NCBI GenBank assembly: GCA_050953365.1
Contig: JBMNMN010000004.1
Coordinates: forward strand, 1 to 64,000
Direction of reading: 5' to 3'
DNA length: 64,000 nt
From: UBA1426 sp050953365
GTDB taxonomy: Bacteria; Bacillota; Clostridia; Peptostreptococcales; Anaerovoracaceae
The notes under the pieces are model-generated. The model had not been told where the DNA came from and did not search any database. It saw only the letters and a list, made by a program, of their open reading frames with translations. Shown piece after piece: positions 27,553 through 35,600 of this stretch. Within the stretch, counting starts at the first letter, position 1. The number at the start of each line of letters is the position of its first letter. The position numbers were made by a program, and so were the translations under genes.

Positions 27553-27815
27553 GATCAACTAAAATCATCAGAAAATGTCCAAATTAGTTGATTTTCACCC
27601 TTAAAAACCCGTGCAACTGAAATATAATAAGGGTTAATCAACTAAAAAACTGCGTTGTAAAAAAATTTAGTTGACTTTTCCACGAAAAAATCAACTAAAA
27701 ATACCTGATTACATGAAAATTAGTTGATATAAGAGTCATAAAGGGCAGTTATTTACATTATATGGAAAACAAATCAGCTAAAAATTATGTTTTGGCCAAT
27801 TATTAGTTGATTTTA
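27553..27815. repeat. Inverted-repeat array E (ATCAACTAAAA / TTAGTTGATTTT, 83-53-83 spacing)
   Basis: Four hairpins. Left arms ATCAACT (once ATCAGCT) start at 27554, 27637, 27690 and 27773; right arms TTAGTTGA start at 27584, 27667, 27720 and 27803. Both series show the same spacings of 83, 53 and 83 bp, and every hairpin has the same arm-to-arm distance of 30 bp. The loops and the spacers between hairpins differ in sequence. No gene is present. Confidence 0.85.
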
Positions 27816-27891
27816 TAGTTTGGCGATGAAACCAAAGATTTTGTTACGTATGTATACTTGGTATCGCGCCCTTATTAATAGCTGTAGTTGC

Positions 27892-27937
27892 ATTCGGTGT
27901 CTGACACTTTTTACAACTGACACTTTTTACAACTTGT
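27892..27937. repeat. GTGTC-GACAC palindromic repeat, copy 4
   Basis: TTGCATTCGGTGTCTGACAC with TTTTTACAACT, followed by a second half site GACACTTTTTACAACTT. Confidence 0.7.
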
Positions 27938-27947
27938 AAGAGAATAC

Positions 27948-27976
27948 AAAAAGACCACTTCAAAGTGGCTTTTTTG
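27948..27976 (+). terminator. Rho-independent terminator
   Basis: AAGACCACTT-loop-AAGTGGCTTTTTT. It has no intact gene upstream and may be a leftover of a lost gene, or may shield the PadR promoter. Confidence 0.6.
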
Positions 27977-27997
27977 TTGGAGTGAATTTAATTTGAA

Positions 27998-28016
27998 AAT
28001 ATCGATTATCGATAAT
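27998..28016. promoter_or_regulatory. Probable PadR operator
   Basis: TATCGATTATCGATA is a near-perfect palindrome 37 bp before the PadR start, followed by an AT-rich stretch that could hold the promoter. PadR-type regulators commonly bind such ATCGAT-containing palindromes at their own promoter. Inference from position and symmetry. Confidence 0.5.
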
Positions 28017-28052
28017 ATAATACATGTAAAATATAAAGTATGGTGAAAATAG

Positions 28053-28379
28053 GTGGCTAGAGAAAAATTTCAGACATTAACCGAGCAAATGTTTTATACA
28101 CTGCTGTGTTTTCGAAATGAATGCTGTGGCGTTGATGTAATGGAGAAAACAAAAGAAATAACTCAAGGTAGAGTAAGTATTGGCCCAGGAACACTTTACA
28201 ATTTAATTGATCAGTTTTTGGATGCGGGATTGATTCGTAAAGTAGGTGCAGAAGGACGTCGCATAAACTATATCCTCACGAAAAAAGGGGAGGAAGCCCT
28301 ATCGGAAGAATGCGATAGATTAAAAAAACAGATAGATGATTATGAAAATGTATCCGCACTGAGTCGGGAGGATGATTAA
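28053..28379 (+). CDS. PadR-family transcriptional regulator
   Basis: A 108-residue winged-helix protein. The PadR pattern is clear: FYTLLCFRNECCGVDVMEKT (helix 1 to 2), GRVSIGPGTLYNLIDQFLDAGLI (recognition helix and wing), KVGAEGRRINYILTKKGEEAL. A short C-terminal helix mediates dimerisation in this subgroup. Start is GTG 28053; the ribosome binding site is weak. It is immediately followed by the remains of a DUF2812 gene, the usual partner. Confidence 0.9.
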   Translation: MAREKFQTLTEQMFYTLLCFRNECCGVDVMEKTKEITQGRVSIGPGTLYNLIDQFLDAGLIRKVGAEGRRINYILTKKGEEALSEECDRLKKQIDDYENVSALSREDD

Positions 28380-28642
28380 ATGAAGAACTCTGACACAAAA
28401 TATCGGCTGCTAATATCTCCATACTATCTCCATACCCTACAATTTATGATTATAGAAGTATAGAGGATAACCTAGCTTCTATGGCGGAGAAAGGATGGAG
28501 AACTGAAAATGTAGGCGCTTTTTTATGGAAATTCAAAAAGGCCGAACCATCGAACAAGAAATTTTCTGCCATATTTTCTGAAAGTGAAAGAACAGAAATG
28601 CTAAGAGTCATGTGCCTAACAACTGAGAAACAGCTAAAATAA
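28380..28642 (+). pseudogene. DUF2812-family membrane protein, frameshifted and truncated
   Basis: ATG 28380 directly follows the PadR stop behind GGAGGATGATT. The first frame (MKNSDTKYRLLISPYYLHT) ends after 27 codons. A shifted frame from about 28437 continues as YDYRSIEDNLASMAEKGWRTENVGAFLWKFKKAEPS, the conserved start of DUF2812, and stops at 28642, far short of a full protein with its membrane helices. PadR-DUF2812 pairs are common in Firmicutes. Confidence 0.7.
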
Positions 28643-28678
28643 ACAAGGGTTTCCGGTAATTACGGAAACCCTTGTAAT
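28643..28678. terminator. Bidirectional hairpin terminator
   Basis: CAAGGGTTTCCG-loop-CGGAAACCCTTG, a perfect 12 bp stem. On the reverse strand it is followed by a T-rich tract, so it can stop transcripts of the NhaD gene as well as the DUF2812 remnant. Confidence 0.75.
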
Positions 28679-28736
28679 ATGTGTAGCCCAATGTATTTGG
28701 TTACGCCGGTTAAACATCAAGAACTGACGCTATAGC

Positions 28737-30201
28737 TTAAAGGAAAAAGATCAGCGTGTCCAAGATGAAAAGCGGAATCAGGAAGCACACAGACCATCCC
28801 ATATATCCGAAGAAGCTGGGCATTGTGACTTTGTTCTCTTCTGCGATACAGCGGACCAACATGTTCGGCGCATTTCCGATGTATGTATTGGCACCCATAA
28901 ACACCGCGCCGGCGGAAACCGCCATCAATATTTCCGGCGCAACTATGCCCACAGCGGTGGACAGACCTTCCGCAGCCCCAAGAGAACCGGCCGTCGTCAA
29001 GAAGGCAAGGTAGGTGGGGCGTTGTCAAGGAAGGAGGAAAGTCCTCCGGTTGCCCAGAAGTACTGATAGGGACTGGAAAATCCCAGTTCGGTTCCATGGG
29101 TTCTGAGCAAAGCAAGGGCCGGAATCATGGTAATAAAGATTCCGATGAACAGGATCGCGACTTCTTTAATGCAGTACCAAGAAAAGCAGTTGTCCTCCCG
29201 TACGGACTTATGTGTGGTTTTATAGGACAGGAAAGCGGCAGCCAGGATAATGCCCATCTGGATGATGCTGTTGTACGAAAGTACGACACCCTCGTAAACG
29301 CGCAGTCCGTACAATTCTCCCGTAGCTTGGTTCGCAAAAGTTTCCAGATTAGGCAGGAATCCGCTAAGAATCACAGCCCCTACGATCATGGCAATAAAGA
29401 ACAGGTTATGAGCGCCGCCCAGTTTCAGCGGTTCTTTGGGAGCCTTCCCGGTGAGATCCTTAGGATTTCTTCCCTCAGACAACTCTTTTTTATAATAATG
29501 ATTATCCAATAAATAAAACACGAAAAATAGGATAGCCGCATTTAATAACATTATCGGCAGCAGGTTGATTGTCCAGAAAAATGGCACACCTCTTAAAAAT
29601 CCAAGGAACAGAGGCGGATCTCCTAAGGGGGTCAGGCATCCTCCCAGATTGGATACCAAGAATATAAAAAATATGATTACGTGAGCTTTCCTTCTTCTCC
29701 ACTGATTTGCCCGGATCACCGGCCGGATCAGAAGCATGCTTGCCCGGTGGTTCCCACCCAGCTGGCGAGAGCGGTACCTACGAGCAAAAGTAAGAGGTTT
29801 ACCTTAGGCGTTCCCATCAGAGTTCCCCTGAGAATGATTCCTCCGGAAACAGTAAACAGCCCGAAAAGTAGTACGATAAAGGGCAGATAATCAAGAAGTA
29901 CGGTTTCCAATAGATTAAAGATAAGTGCATTTCCGCCGAATCCGATTCCGAAAGGAATCAGAAAGATCGCTGACCAGAAAACTGCGACCAGGATCATGTT
30001 TCGCTCCCACCACTCCGGTTTTACAAGCGGGAAAATAGCGATGGAAAGCAGCATTCCTACAAAGGGTAATACGCTCCAAAACGGGAGCAACTCACCTAGA
30101 TTATGACTTTCTCCGGCCCCATCTGCAAAGGCCTGAATGCTGCCGCTCAATATAAGCAATGAGATTAGCAGTGTAATACGTGCAGCACAGATTTTCTTCA
30201 A
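28737..30201 (-). pseudogene. nhaD: NhaD-type sodium:proton antiporter, two frameshifts
   Basis: TTG 30201 has an excellent AAGGAGG six bases upstream, which sets the start despite an open frame reaching back to 30291. The protein begins with a signal-like segment (LKKICAARITLLISLLILSG) and runs through NhaD helices (PFWSVLPFVGMLLSIAIFPL, VNLLLLLVGTALASWVGTTG). The frame is lost near 29733 inside GTTG(A)SMLLIRP, resumes (KAHVIIFFIFLVSNLGGCLTPLGDPPLFLGFL), and is lost again near 29005 at LDNAPPT, resuming as TTAGSLGAAEGLSTAVG to the end. Single-base corrections would give a protein of about 485 residues. Either a recent pseudogene or two sequence errors. Confidence 0.85.
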
Positions 30202-30298
30202 GCTATTCCTCCTTTTTTCGCTTGACAAGATGCCCGCAAGCGTTAATATTTTCACTGCTTTGCGCCGCAAAGAGTGAAGAAATTTTGGCAAACGAAAA

Positions 30299-30322
30299 AC
30301 CCGCCTAACAGCGGATTTTTGT
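30299..30322 (-). terminator. Terminator after tRNA-Lys
   Basis: On the reverse strand CCGCTGTTAGGCGGG followed by TTTTT, directly beyond the tRNA 3' end. Confidence 0.7.
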
Positions 30323-30325
30323 TTT

Positions 30326-30401
30326 TGGTACTCCGTCGGGGGCTCGAACCCCGGACACCCTGATTAAGAGTCAGGTGCTCTACCAGCTGAGCTAACGAAG
30401 C
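30326..30401 (-). tRNA. tRNA-Lys (anticodon CUU)
   Basis: Complete cloverleaf on the reverse strand: acceptor GCTTCGT with ACGGAGT, D arm GCTCAGCTGGTAGAGC, anticodon stem-loop CCTGA-CTCTTAA-TCAGG giving CUU, T arm CGGGG-TTCGAGC-CCCCG, encoded CCA. Confidence 0.96.
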
Positions 30402-30552
30402 ATATTATTGCTATAGGCATTTGACGCATATTAAATTTTAGCACCGACGTTATGGCTTGTCAACAAAAAGATTTTATGAGAAAAATCTGGAAGGAATATT
30501 CCTAATAACTGCAATAACCGCATAGATGGCATTAAGACGGACGAATATTGAG

Positions 30553-30735
30553 AGTTGTGCAAAAAATCAAGTAATGCAATCCAATTTGCAAGTTTATTCC
30601 ATAAAAGTAATGCATTAATTGAAATTTTGCACAGATTTGGGCTAAAAGCCGGTTTTTTGCCTGAATATCCATGCACTAATTGAAAATTTGCACATATTGG
30701 TGCAAATTTTTGGTTCTTGGTGCAAATCTTTCAAG
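30553..30735. repeat. Inverted-repeat array C (TGTGCAAA / TGCAYTAATTG arms, 61 bp spacing)
   Basis: One forward arm (TTGTGCAAAAAATCAAGTAA at 30555) and two inverted arms, with TGCATTAATTG at 30611 and TGCACTAATTG at 30672, and TTTGCAC at 30626 and 30687, both pairs 61 bp apart. The plan (forward, inverted, inverted) and the shared TGTGCAAAA segment match array B, but the inner arm sequence differs. Two further GTGCAAAT half sites follow. Between 30790 and 30870 the phrase AATTAATGC is repeated in an AT-rich stretch. No gene in 30402-30969. Confidence 0.7.
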
Positions 30736-30969
30736 CAAACCGGATGCGAAGTCTCTTTGCATAGATTAGTGACCTGATCGGTTTCTTTTCCCAAATTACT
30801 CAAATTACATAATGCTCAATTAATGCTCAATTAATGCGCAATGCGCGGAATTTAAATTTTGCGCATTTGAACGACTCACCGACAATCGTAAAAAAATTTT
30901 CGTTCCTCAAATTTCCGCTAATAATAAAATTCCTTTGACGCAAAATAATGCTCGAGGAGGGATTGAAAA

Positions 30970-31149
30970 ATGGCAAATAACCGCAACGATTGGTCCGATC
31001 TTACCAACGAACAAAGCAACAAAGCTCGGAATGAAAAAATGAGAAATCCAAACCAAAGGCAGCAGACACGCTCCGAGCAGAGAAATCAGGGCGATCAGGC
31101 CAGACAAACTAACAGAGTCGATCAGTGCACAGATAGAAGAGATTACTAA
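30970..31149 (+). CDS. Small hydrophilic protein, 59 residues
   Basis: ATG 30970 follows GAGGAGGGA at good spacing. The product is extremely polar: mostly Asn, Gln, Arg, Asp, Lys and Thr (MANNRNDWSDLTNEQSNKAR... ending CTDRRDY), with a single Trp and Cys and no hydrophobic stretch. It should be intrinsically disordered. It recalls small spore or nucleic-acid-associated proteins of Firmicutes in composition only; I do not recognise a family. A perfect hairpin (GCTGCGCCT-AGGCGCAGC, 31193-31216) lies 45 bp downstream. Confidence 0.6.
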   Translation: MANNRNDWSDLTNEQSNKARNEKMRNPNQRQQTRSEQRNQGDQARQTNRVDQCTDRRDY

Positions 31150-31192
31150 CTCTGTCCACGGTTCGACAAAACAGTTGCAAAAGTGGATGAGC

Positions 31193-31216
31193 AGCTGCGC
31201 CTAACGTAAGGCGCAG
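31193..31216. repeat. Perfect 9 bp stem hairpin after the small gene
   Basis: GCTGCGCCT-AACGTA-AGGCGCAGC. It lacks a following T run, so it may stabilise the mRNA rather than terminate it. Confidence 0.5.
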
Positions 31217-31249
31217 CGCCTTCCGCACCAAATCTCTCCATTACTATAT

Positions 31250-31280
31250 GGACGGGTCAAAGCCCGTCCACTCTTTGTTT
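31250..31280 (+). terminator. Rho-independent terminator
   Basis: GGACGGG-TCAAA-GCCCGTCC followed by ACTCTTTGTTT. Likely the end of the small hydrophilic protein transcript. Confidence 0.6.
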
Positions 31281-31357
31281 ATAGGTTTAATGTTCGCGTA
31301 TTCGTGTATAGGTTTAATGTTCGCGTATTCGCGTTTAGGTTTAATGCTAGCGCAAAC
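31281..31357. repeat. 27 bp tandem repeat, three units
   Basis: Units starting ATAGGTTTAATGTTCGCGTA at 31281 and 31308 and a diverged copy at 31335, exactly 27 bp apart. Confidence 0.85.
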
Positions 31358-31370
31358 AAGTAACTTTCAT

Positions 31371-31477
31371 ATGGCTATGGCCCCGATAAACTTGACGCAG
31401 TCTCCGATGGCTATGGCCCAATAAACTTGACGCAGTCTCCGATGGCTATGGTCCCGATAAACTTGACGCAGTCTCCG
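31371..31477. repeat. 36 bp tandem repeat, three units
   Basis: Units starting ATGGCTATGGYCC and ending GACGCAGTCTCCG at 31371, 31407 and 31442; the middle unit lacks one C. They are nearly identical, so this array is recent. It lies 200 bp before the zinc-ribbon protein gene. Confidence 0.85.
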
Positions 31478-31675
31478 AGAACCCCGCGAAAAGGCAAAAT
31501 ATCCCACCAATCCAAAGCGGAAACAGGTTGTAAAAACACGACAGGAGCCATTTCGAGGGAAACAAATAATTGCTATATATTGGGGGCTGTATTATAATAA
31601 TAGAATAATGTTCAGGGTATAAGTCAAGGGTATAAATCAAGCAGTTTTTTCATGATAAATGGCAGGGGAGGTACT

Positions 31676-33772
31676 ATGTTCTGTGAAGAATGCGGCAGCC
31701 CGCTGAAAGAAGGGGCCAAATCTTGTCATGTATGTGGATTTGAAATCCCCGGAGCCGAGGCGGCGACCGAAGAAGCTGCGGGCAACATCCGTATGCATGA
31801 GGATAACGAAAGAACTGGGGACAGCATCGGCGCCAATGAGGATAATAATGAGCCGCAGTTAATAAAACATGAGGCAGTTTCTAACTATGTGGCGTCGGTT
31901 GAAGAAAAAAATGCGCCGGAGAAATCCGACCTGCGAACCCAGGCAGGAGATTTGGCCATACCATCAGAGCCGAATAATGCCATATCATCAGAACCGAATA
32001 ATAAAGAAACCGATGACATGCCGTTTAAATGGGATTTGAGCGGCTTCCCCAGACCGAGGAAAACGGAAGAAGTGAATTTCAGTTGGAATGTTGACAATGA
32101 AAAGGATCGAGATACCGGATCAACGGTAGCTTCCGGAGAGTCGGTGCCGGACCTGACAGGCGAGTTGGATCGGTACTTTTCTTTTGATAAAAGCATGGAA
32201 GATTTTCAGAAACTTCTCGATCGGAAATACGAAAAAATAAAGGATTCTCAACCTGTTGAGGGCCGTCCCCACATAGAGCGAATGAATTTAATAGACCGGA
32301 TTCATTTGGACGATGTTTATCCGTCATTTGATGACGAAAAAGAGCCTGAACCGGAAGCCGAGCCGCTGCTTCAGGCCCGGTCTCTGGCCGAATCTGTGCA
32401 TGAGGTTCAAACGGAGGATGTACATGAAAACGACGAAGAAGACGAGCCCGAAGTAATTTGGATCAGCGAAACAAAGGATATCGAAATCGGTTCTCCCAAA
32501 GACGAACCCTCACAGCCTGAAGGCATACCGAACCGGGGCGAAACAGTACCTGGTCAGGAGGAGGAAGAGCCGAACCGGGGCGAAACAGTACCTGGTCAGG
32601 AGGAGGAAGAGCCGAACCGGAGCGAAACAGTACCTGGTCAGGAGGAGGAAGAGCCGAACCCGGACGAAACAGTGTCTGGCCAAAAGGAAGAAGAGTCGGC
32701 CCGCGTCGAAGAAACGCCGGATCCTAGTGACAAAACACTGAATCAGGATGAAGAAACACCTCCTCATAGTGAGAAGGCACCGGATCAAAATGAAGAAATG
32801 CCGGCTCATGCCGAAAAAACTTCCGAGCATGCCGAACAAGCGCCGGGAGACATAAAAGAAACGGAAAAAAGCGAGGGCGTGACAGAGAAAGAAATGGAAC
32901 CGGTCCCGCTTTGGTTTGAAAGTAAAGAAGAAGAGGTAGAAGTAAAGAAGGGCAGTTACATAGGCAGAGCCGTCCTCATAATAATTATCGCCCTATTGTT
33001 GGCGGAAGCAGCCATATTGGGAATTCAATATTTTCTGCCGGAAAGCAACGCTGCGAAAAAAGCCGGAGAAATCAACGGAGTCGTAATCGAAACTCTTACA
33101 GAATGGAAAGAGGGCGCCTTGAATTTCTTCAAAGGAGTCGGCGGAAAGGAAGAAACGGGAGCGCCGATTCTTCCGGAAGATGAGGGAAATGACCAAACGG
33201 GATCGGAGGGGCAGGAAGGAGAAGATGCGGACAAGCAGCCTGAAACGGCTCCTTCGGCAGACAAACAAGCTCTCATATCCGCTGCAGCAGATGTGAATAA
33301 AAATATCGGCACAGTGGAAGCAAACGATAGCCTGACATGGCAGCCGGGCAAGGGTTACGCCATTGCTGATATTACGGATTCCAAGCCTATAGAAAACAAC
33401 TATTGGTTTACCGACCCGGACGGGAAGCACGTTTATTACGATCAGGAAATCGTTGCAACCCTCATAGATTTCGATTCAAAATGGGTGGAGTACGTTAACG
33501 GAGGCGGTAGCGACGTAATCAATCTGACAAAGGAAGGAAGCAGGGCGCACAAAAACGTTACGACTTTCTCCAAAGTTGGCAAAGTGGAACAGACTTTCCT
33601 GCTGCTGCAAATCGGCGAGATACGCCAAGGCCAAGAGGCTTTTTACGTCTGGACCTATGAAGAGATAAAAGAAGTCCAGGGAGGAAAAACCTCAGTTAAG
33701 AAATACAACTGGATATATCGGCTCGAGCCGGTAGACGGAAAAATGAAGATTACCGACTACTATAGATACTAA
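31676..33772 (+). CDS. Zinc-ribbon, acidic-repeat, single-pass membrane protein
   Basis: The protein of 698 residues starts with a zinc ribbon (MFCEECGSPLKEGAKSCHVCG, CxxC-n-CxxC). A long acidic, disordered region follows, including a 14-residue tandem repeat (PNRGETVPGQEEEE) at about residues 285-340 encoded by 42 bp DNA repeats. Then comes one transmembrane helix (GRAVLIIIIALLLAEAAILGI) at about 425-450 and an extracellular C-terminal domain (ADVNKNIGTVEANDSLTWQPGKGY... ending in KMKITDYYRY). ATG 31676 is used because it sits behind GGGGAGG and begins the zinc ribbon; an ATG 24 bases upstream lacks a site. Likely a surface protein of unknown role; the membrane-distal domain family is not recognised. 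Confidence 0.75.
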   Translation: MFCEECGSPLKEGAKSCHVCGFEIPGAEAATEEAAGNIRMHEDNERTGDSIGANEDNNEPQLIKHEAVSNYVASVEEKNAPEKSDLRTQAGDLAIPSEPNNAISSEPNNKETDDMPFKWDLSGFPRPRKTEEVNFSWNVDNEKDRDTGSTVASGESVPDLTGELDRYFSFDKSMEDFQKLLDRKYEKIKDSQPVEGRPHIERMNLIDRIHLDDVYPSFDDEKEPEPEAEPLLQARSLAESVHEVQTEDVHENDEEDEPEVIWISETKDIEIGSPKDEPSQPEGIPNRGETVPGQEEEEPNRGETVPGQEEEEPNRSETVPGQEEEEPNPDETVSGQKEEESARVEETPDPSDKTLNQDEETPPHSEKAPDQNEEMPAHAEKTSEHAEQAPGDIKETEKSEGVTEKEMEPVPLWFESKEEEVEVKKGSYIGRAVLIIIIALLLAEAAILGIQYFLPESNAAKKAGEINGVVIETLTEWKEGALNFFKGVGGKEETGAPILPEDEGNDQTGSEGQEGEDADKQPETAPSADKQALISAAADVNKNIGTVEANDSLTWQPGKGYAIADITDSKPIENNYWFTDPDGKHVYYDQEIVATLIDFDSKWVEYVNGGGSDVINLTKEGSRAHKNVTTFSKVGKVEQTFLLLQIGEIRQGQEAFYVWTYEEIKEVQGGKTSVKKYNWIYRLEPVDGKMKITDYYRY

Positions 33773-33926
33773 GGGCAGATATTGACCGTATCACACCAAT
33801 AAACCAAATCAGAAATTTTACCAGAACAGAATAGCTATATTTATTTTATTTCGGCATTAACATTAAAAGAATAGAATCTGCCGTAATTCGGCGGAATCGC
33901 AGAATAACAATAACCTGGAGGTCATT

Positions 33927-35573
33927 ATGTCAACAAAATCAATGTTCAAAAGAGAAGAAATCGGCCAAGGCAACATCGCATTTTCTCCTTCACGCACAAC
34001 CATTGAAACCGCCTTTTACGGCAACAATGTCAGAAAGGTTTTGGATTTAAAAGAAGCATATCGTATGGCTCAACAAGCCCCGGGAACCATTACTCTTGAC
34101 ATGCCCGTCTACAAGCCGGAAGAGATTGGTCTGCCCGAAGATGCGAAAATTTTGCTGTTTAACGACGGTGAGACCGTCGGAAGATTTGCAGGGGCCCGGG
34201 TCATTCTGGGTGAAAAGGGCGTTGTGGAGGCCGATTATGCAGCAATTCTCAGAGAAGCCGTCTATAAGACCAGATACAAGAAAATGCTTCATACACAGGC
34301 GTACATCGGTCTTGATAAAGACTTTATCATAAAGGCGAACCTGCTGGTGCCGGAAACATACGAGAATACCCTGTATAATTGGCTCTTAAATTTCCAGTAC
34401 ATCAACGATTATTACAACAAAATGTACGCGGAATCAAAGCCCATTGGCAACGAACCGGACATTTATATCCTGTCGGATCCCGATTGGACGGATGAAAGAT
34501 ATCCCAACGGAATCGCCTATTTTGATCCGGAGCACAATTGCGCGGCGCTTTTGGGTCTGCGCTATTTTGGCGAGCATAAGAAGGGCACTCTTACAATTGC
34601 TTGGGGAGTGGCTAATCGCAACGGTTATGCCTCCTGCCACGGCGGCCTGAAACGCATGGTTCGCAAGGACGGAAAGAAGCACGTTATGGGTGTCTTTGGC
34701 CTTTCCGGTTCCGGGAAATCCACCCTTACCCATGCAAAGCACGAGGGTAAATACGATGTAACGGTGCTTCACGACGATGCGTACATCATTTCTACGGAAA
34801 ACGGTTCTTCCGTGGCGCTTGAACCCTCTTATTTCGATAAAACCCAGGATTATCCTCTCGTTTCCGGGGATAATAAATACCTGATCACCATGCAAAACTG
34901 CGGAGCCACCGTTGACGCAGACGGCAAACTGGTTCCGGTGACGGAAGACATCCGCAACGGAAACGGCCGCGCGATAAAGTCAAAGCTTTGGGCTGCCAAC
35001 CGTGTAGATAAGCTGGAGGAACCCATTAACACTATCGTATGGCTCATGAAGGACCACTCGCTGCCTCCGGTGGTAAAAATAGAGGATCCCGTGCTGGCAT
35101 CCGTTATGGGAGCTTGCCTTGCCACTAAGCGTACTACGGCGGAAAAGCTTCTAAAGGGTGTAGATAAAGATGCACTGGTCTTTGAGCCCTATGCAAACCC
35201 CTTCCGGACGTATGCGCTGGAGCAGGATTACCATAAGTTTAAGGCGCTTTTTGAAGAAAGGGGCGTCGCATGCTACATTATCAATACCGGACACTTCCTC
35301 GATCGCAAGATTCCCAAAGAGGTAACCATCAACATCATTGAACAGATCGTGGATGAAAGGGCTCAGTTTAAGGATTTTGGCAGCTTTAAGGGCATGAAGA
35401 CTATGGATGTGGAAGGTTTTGTACCCGATTTCAATGACAAGGACTACTTGGAGCTGCTACAAAATAGTATAGAAAACAGGATTAATTACCTGAACTCGCT
35501 GAAAGAATTCAAGGGCGGACGGGATCAGCTTCCTGAGGAAGCTTTAGCTGCACTCGAAGGTCTGCTGAAATAA
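33927..35573 (+). CDS. pckA: Phosphoenolpyruvate carboxykinase (ATP-type family)
   Basis: A 548-residue PEPCK-family kinase that interconverts oxaloacetate and PEP. The kinase loop GVFGLSGSGKSTLTHA lies at about residues 253-268 and the metal-binding LHDDAYII at about 281-288, matching the P-loop and DD motif of ATP-dependent PEPCK though the sequence is divergent from the classical PckA (SGTGKTTLS, GDDEHGW). C-terminal segments (CYIINTGHFLDRKIPKEVT) complete the fold. In anaerobes it often runs in the carboxylating, ATP-yielding direction. Preceded by GGAGG; monocistronic or leading into the UPF0182 gene 27 bp downstream. Confidence 0.85.
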   Translation: MSTKSMFKREEIGQGNIAFSPSRTTIETAFYGNNVRKVLDLKEAYRMAQQAPGTITLDMPVYKPEEIGLPEDAKILLFNDGETVGRFAGARVILGEKGVVEADYAAILREAVYKTRYKKMLHTQAYIGLDKDFIIKANLLVPETYENTLYNWLLNFQYINDYYNKMYAESKPIGNEPDIYILSDPDWTDERYPNGIAYFDPEHNCAALLGLRYFGEHKKGTLTIAWGVANRNGYASCHGGLKRMVRKDGKKHVMGVFGLSGSGKSTLTHAKHEGKYDVTVLHDDAYIISTENGSSVALEPSYFDKTQDYPLVSGDNKYLITMQNCGATVDADGKLVPVTEDIRNGNGRAIKSKLWAANRVDKLEEPINTIVWLMKDHSLPPVVKIEDPVLASVMGACLATKRTTAEKLLKGVDKDALVFEPYANPFRTYALEQDYHKFKALFEERGVACYIINTGHFLDRKIPKEVTINIIEQIVDERAQFKDFGSFKGMKTMDVEGFVPDFNDKDYLELLQNSIENRINYLNSLKEFKGGRDQLPEEALAALEGLLK

Positions 35574-35600
35574 GCGGCAAAATAAGAGAGAGGTGATTTT

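Noticed and set aside
27032..27815. CRISPR array
   Set aside because: Period is regular, but arms occur in both orientations, the intervals are not unique equal-length spacers, and no cas genes are present.
27553..27815. Integron attC-like sites
   Set aside because: No integron integrase or cassettes; the arms lack the attC core sites and the distances are too regular.
30891..31160. Reverse-strand frame opposite the small polar protein (30907-31107)
   Set aside because: The forward gene has a strong ribosome binding site; the reverse frame has none and is its mirror.
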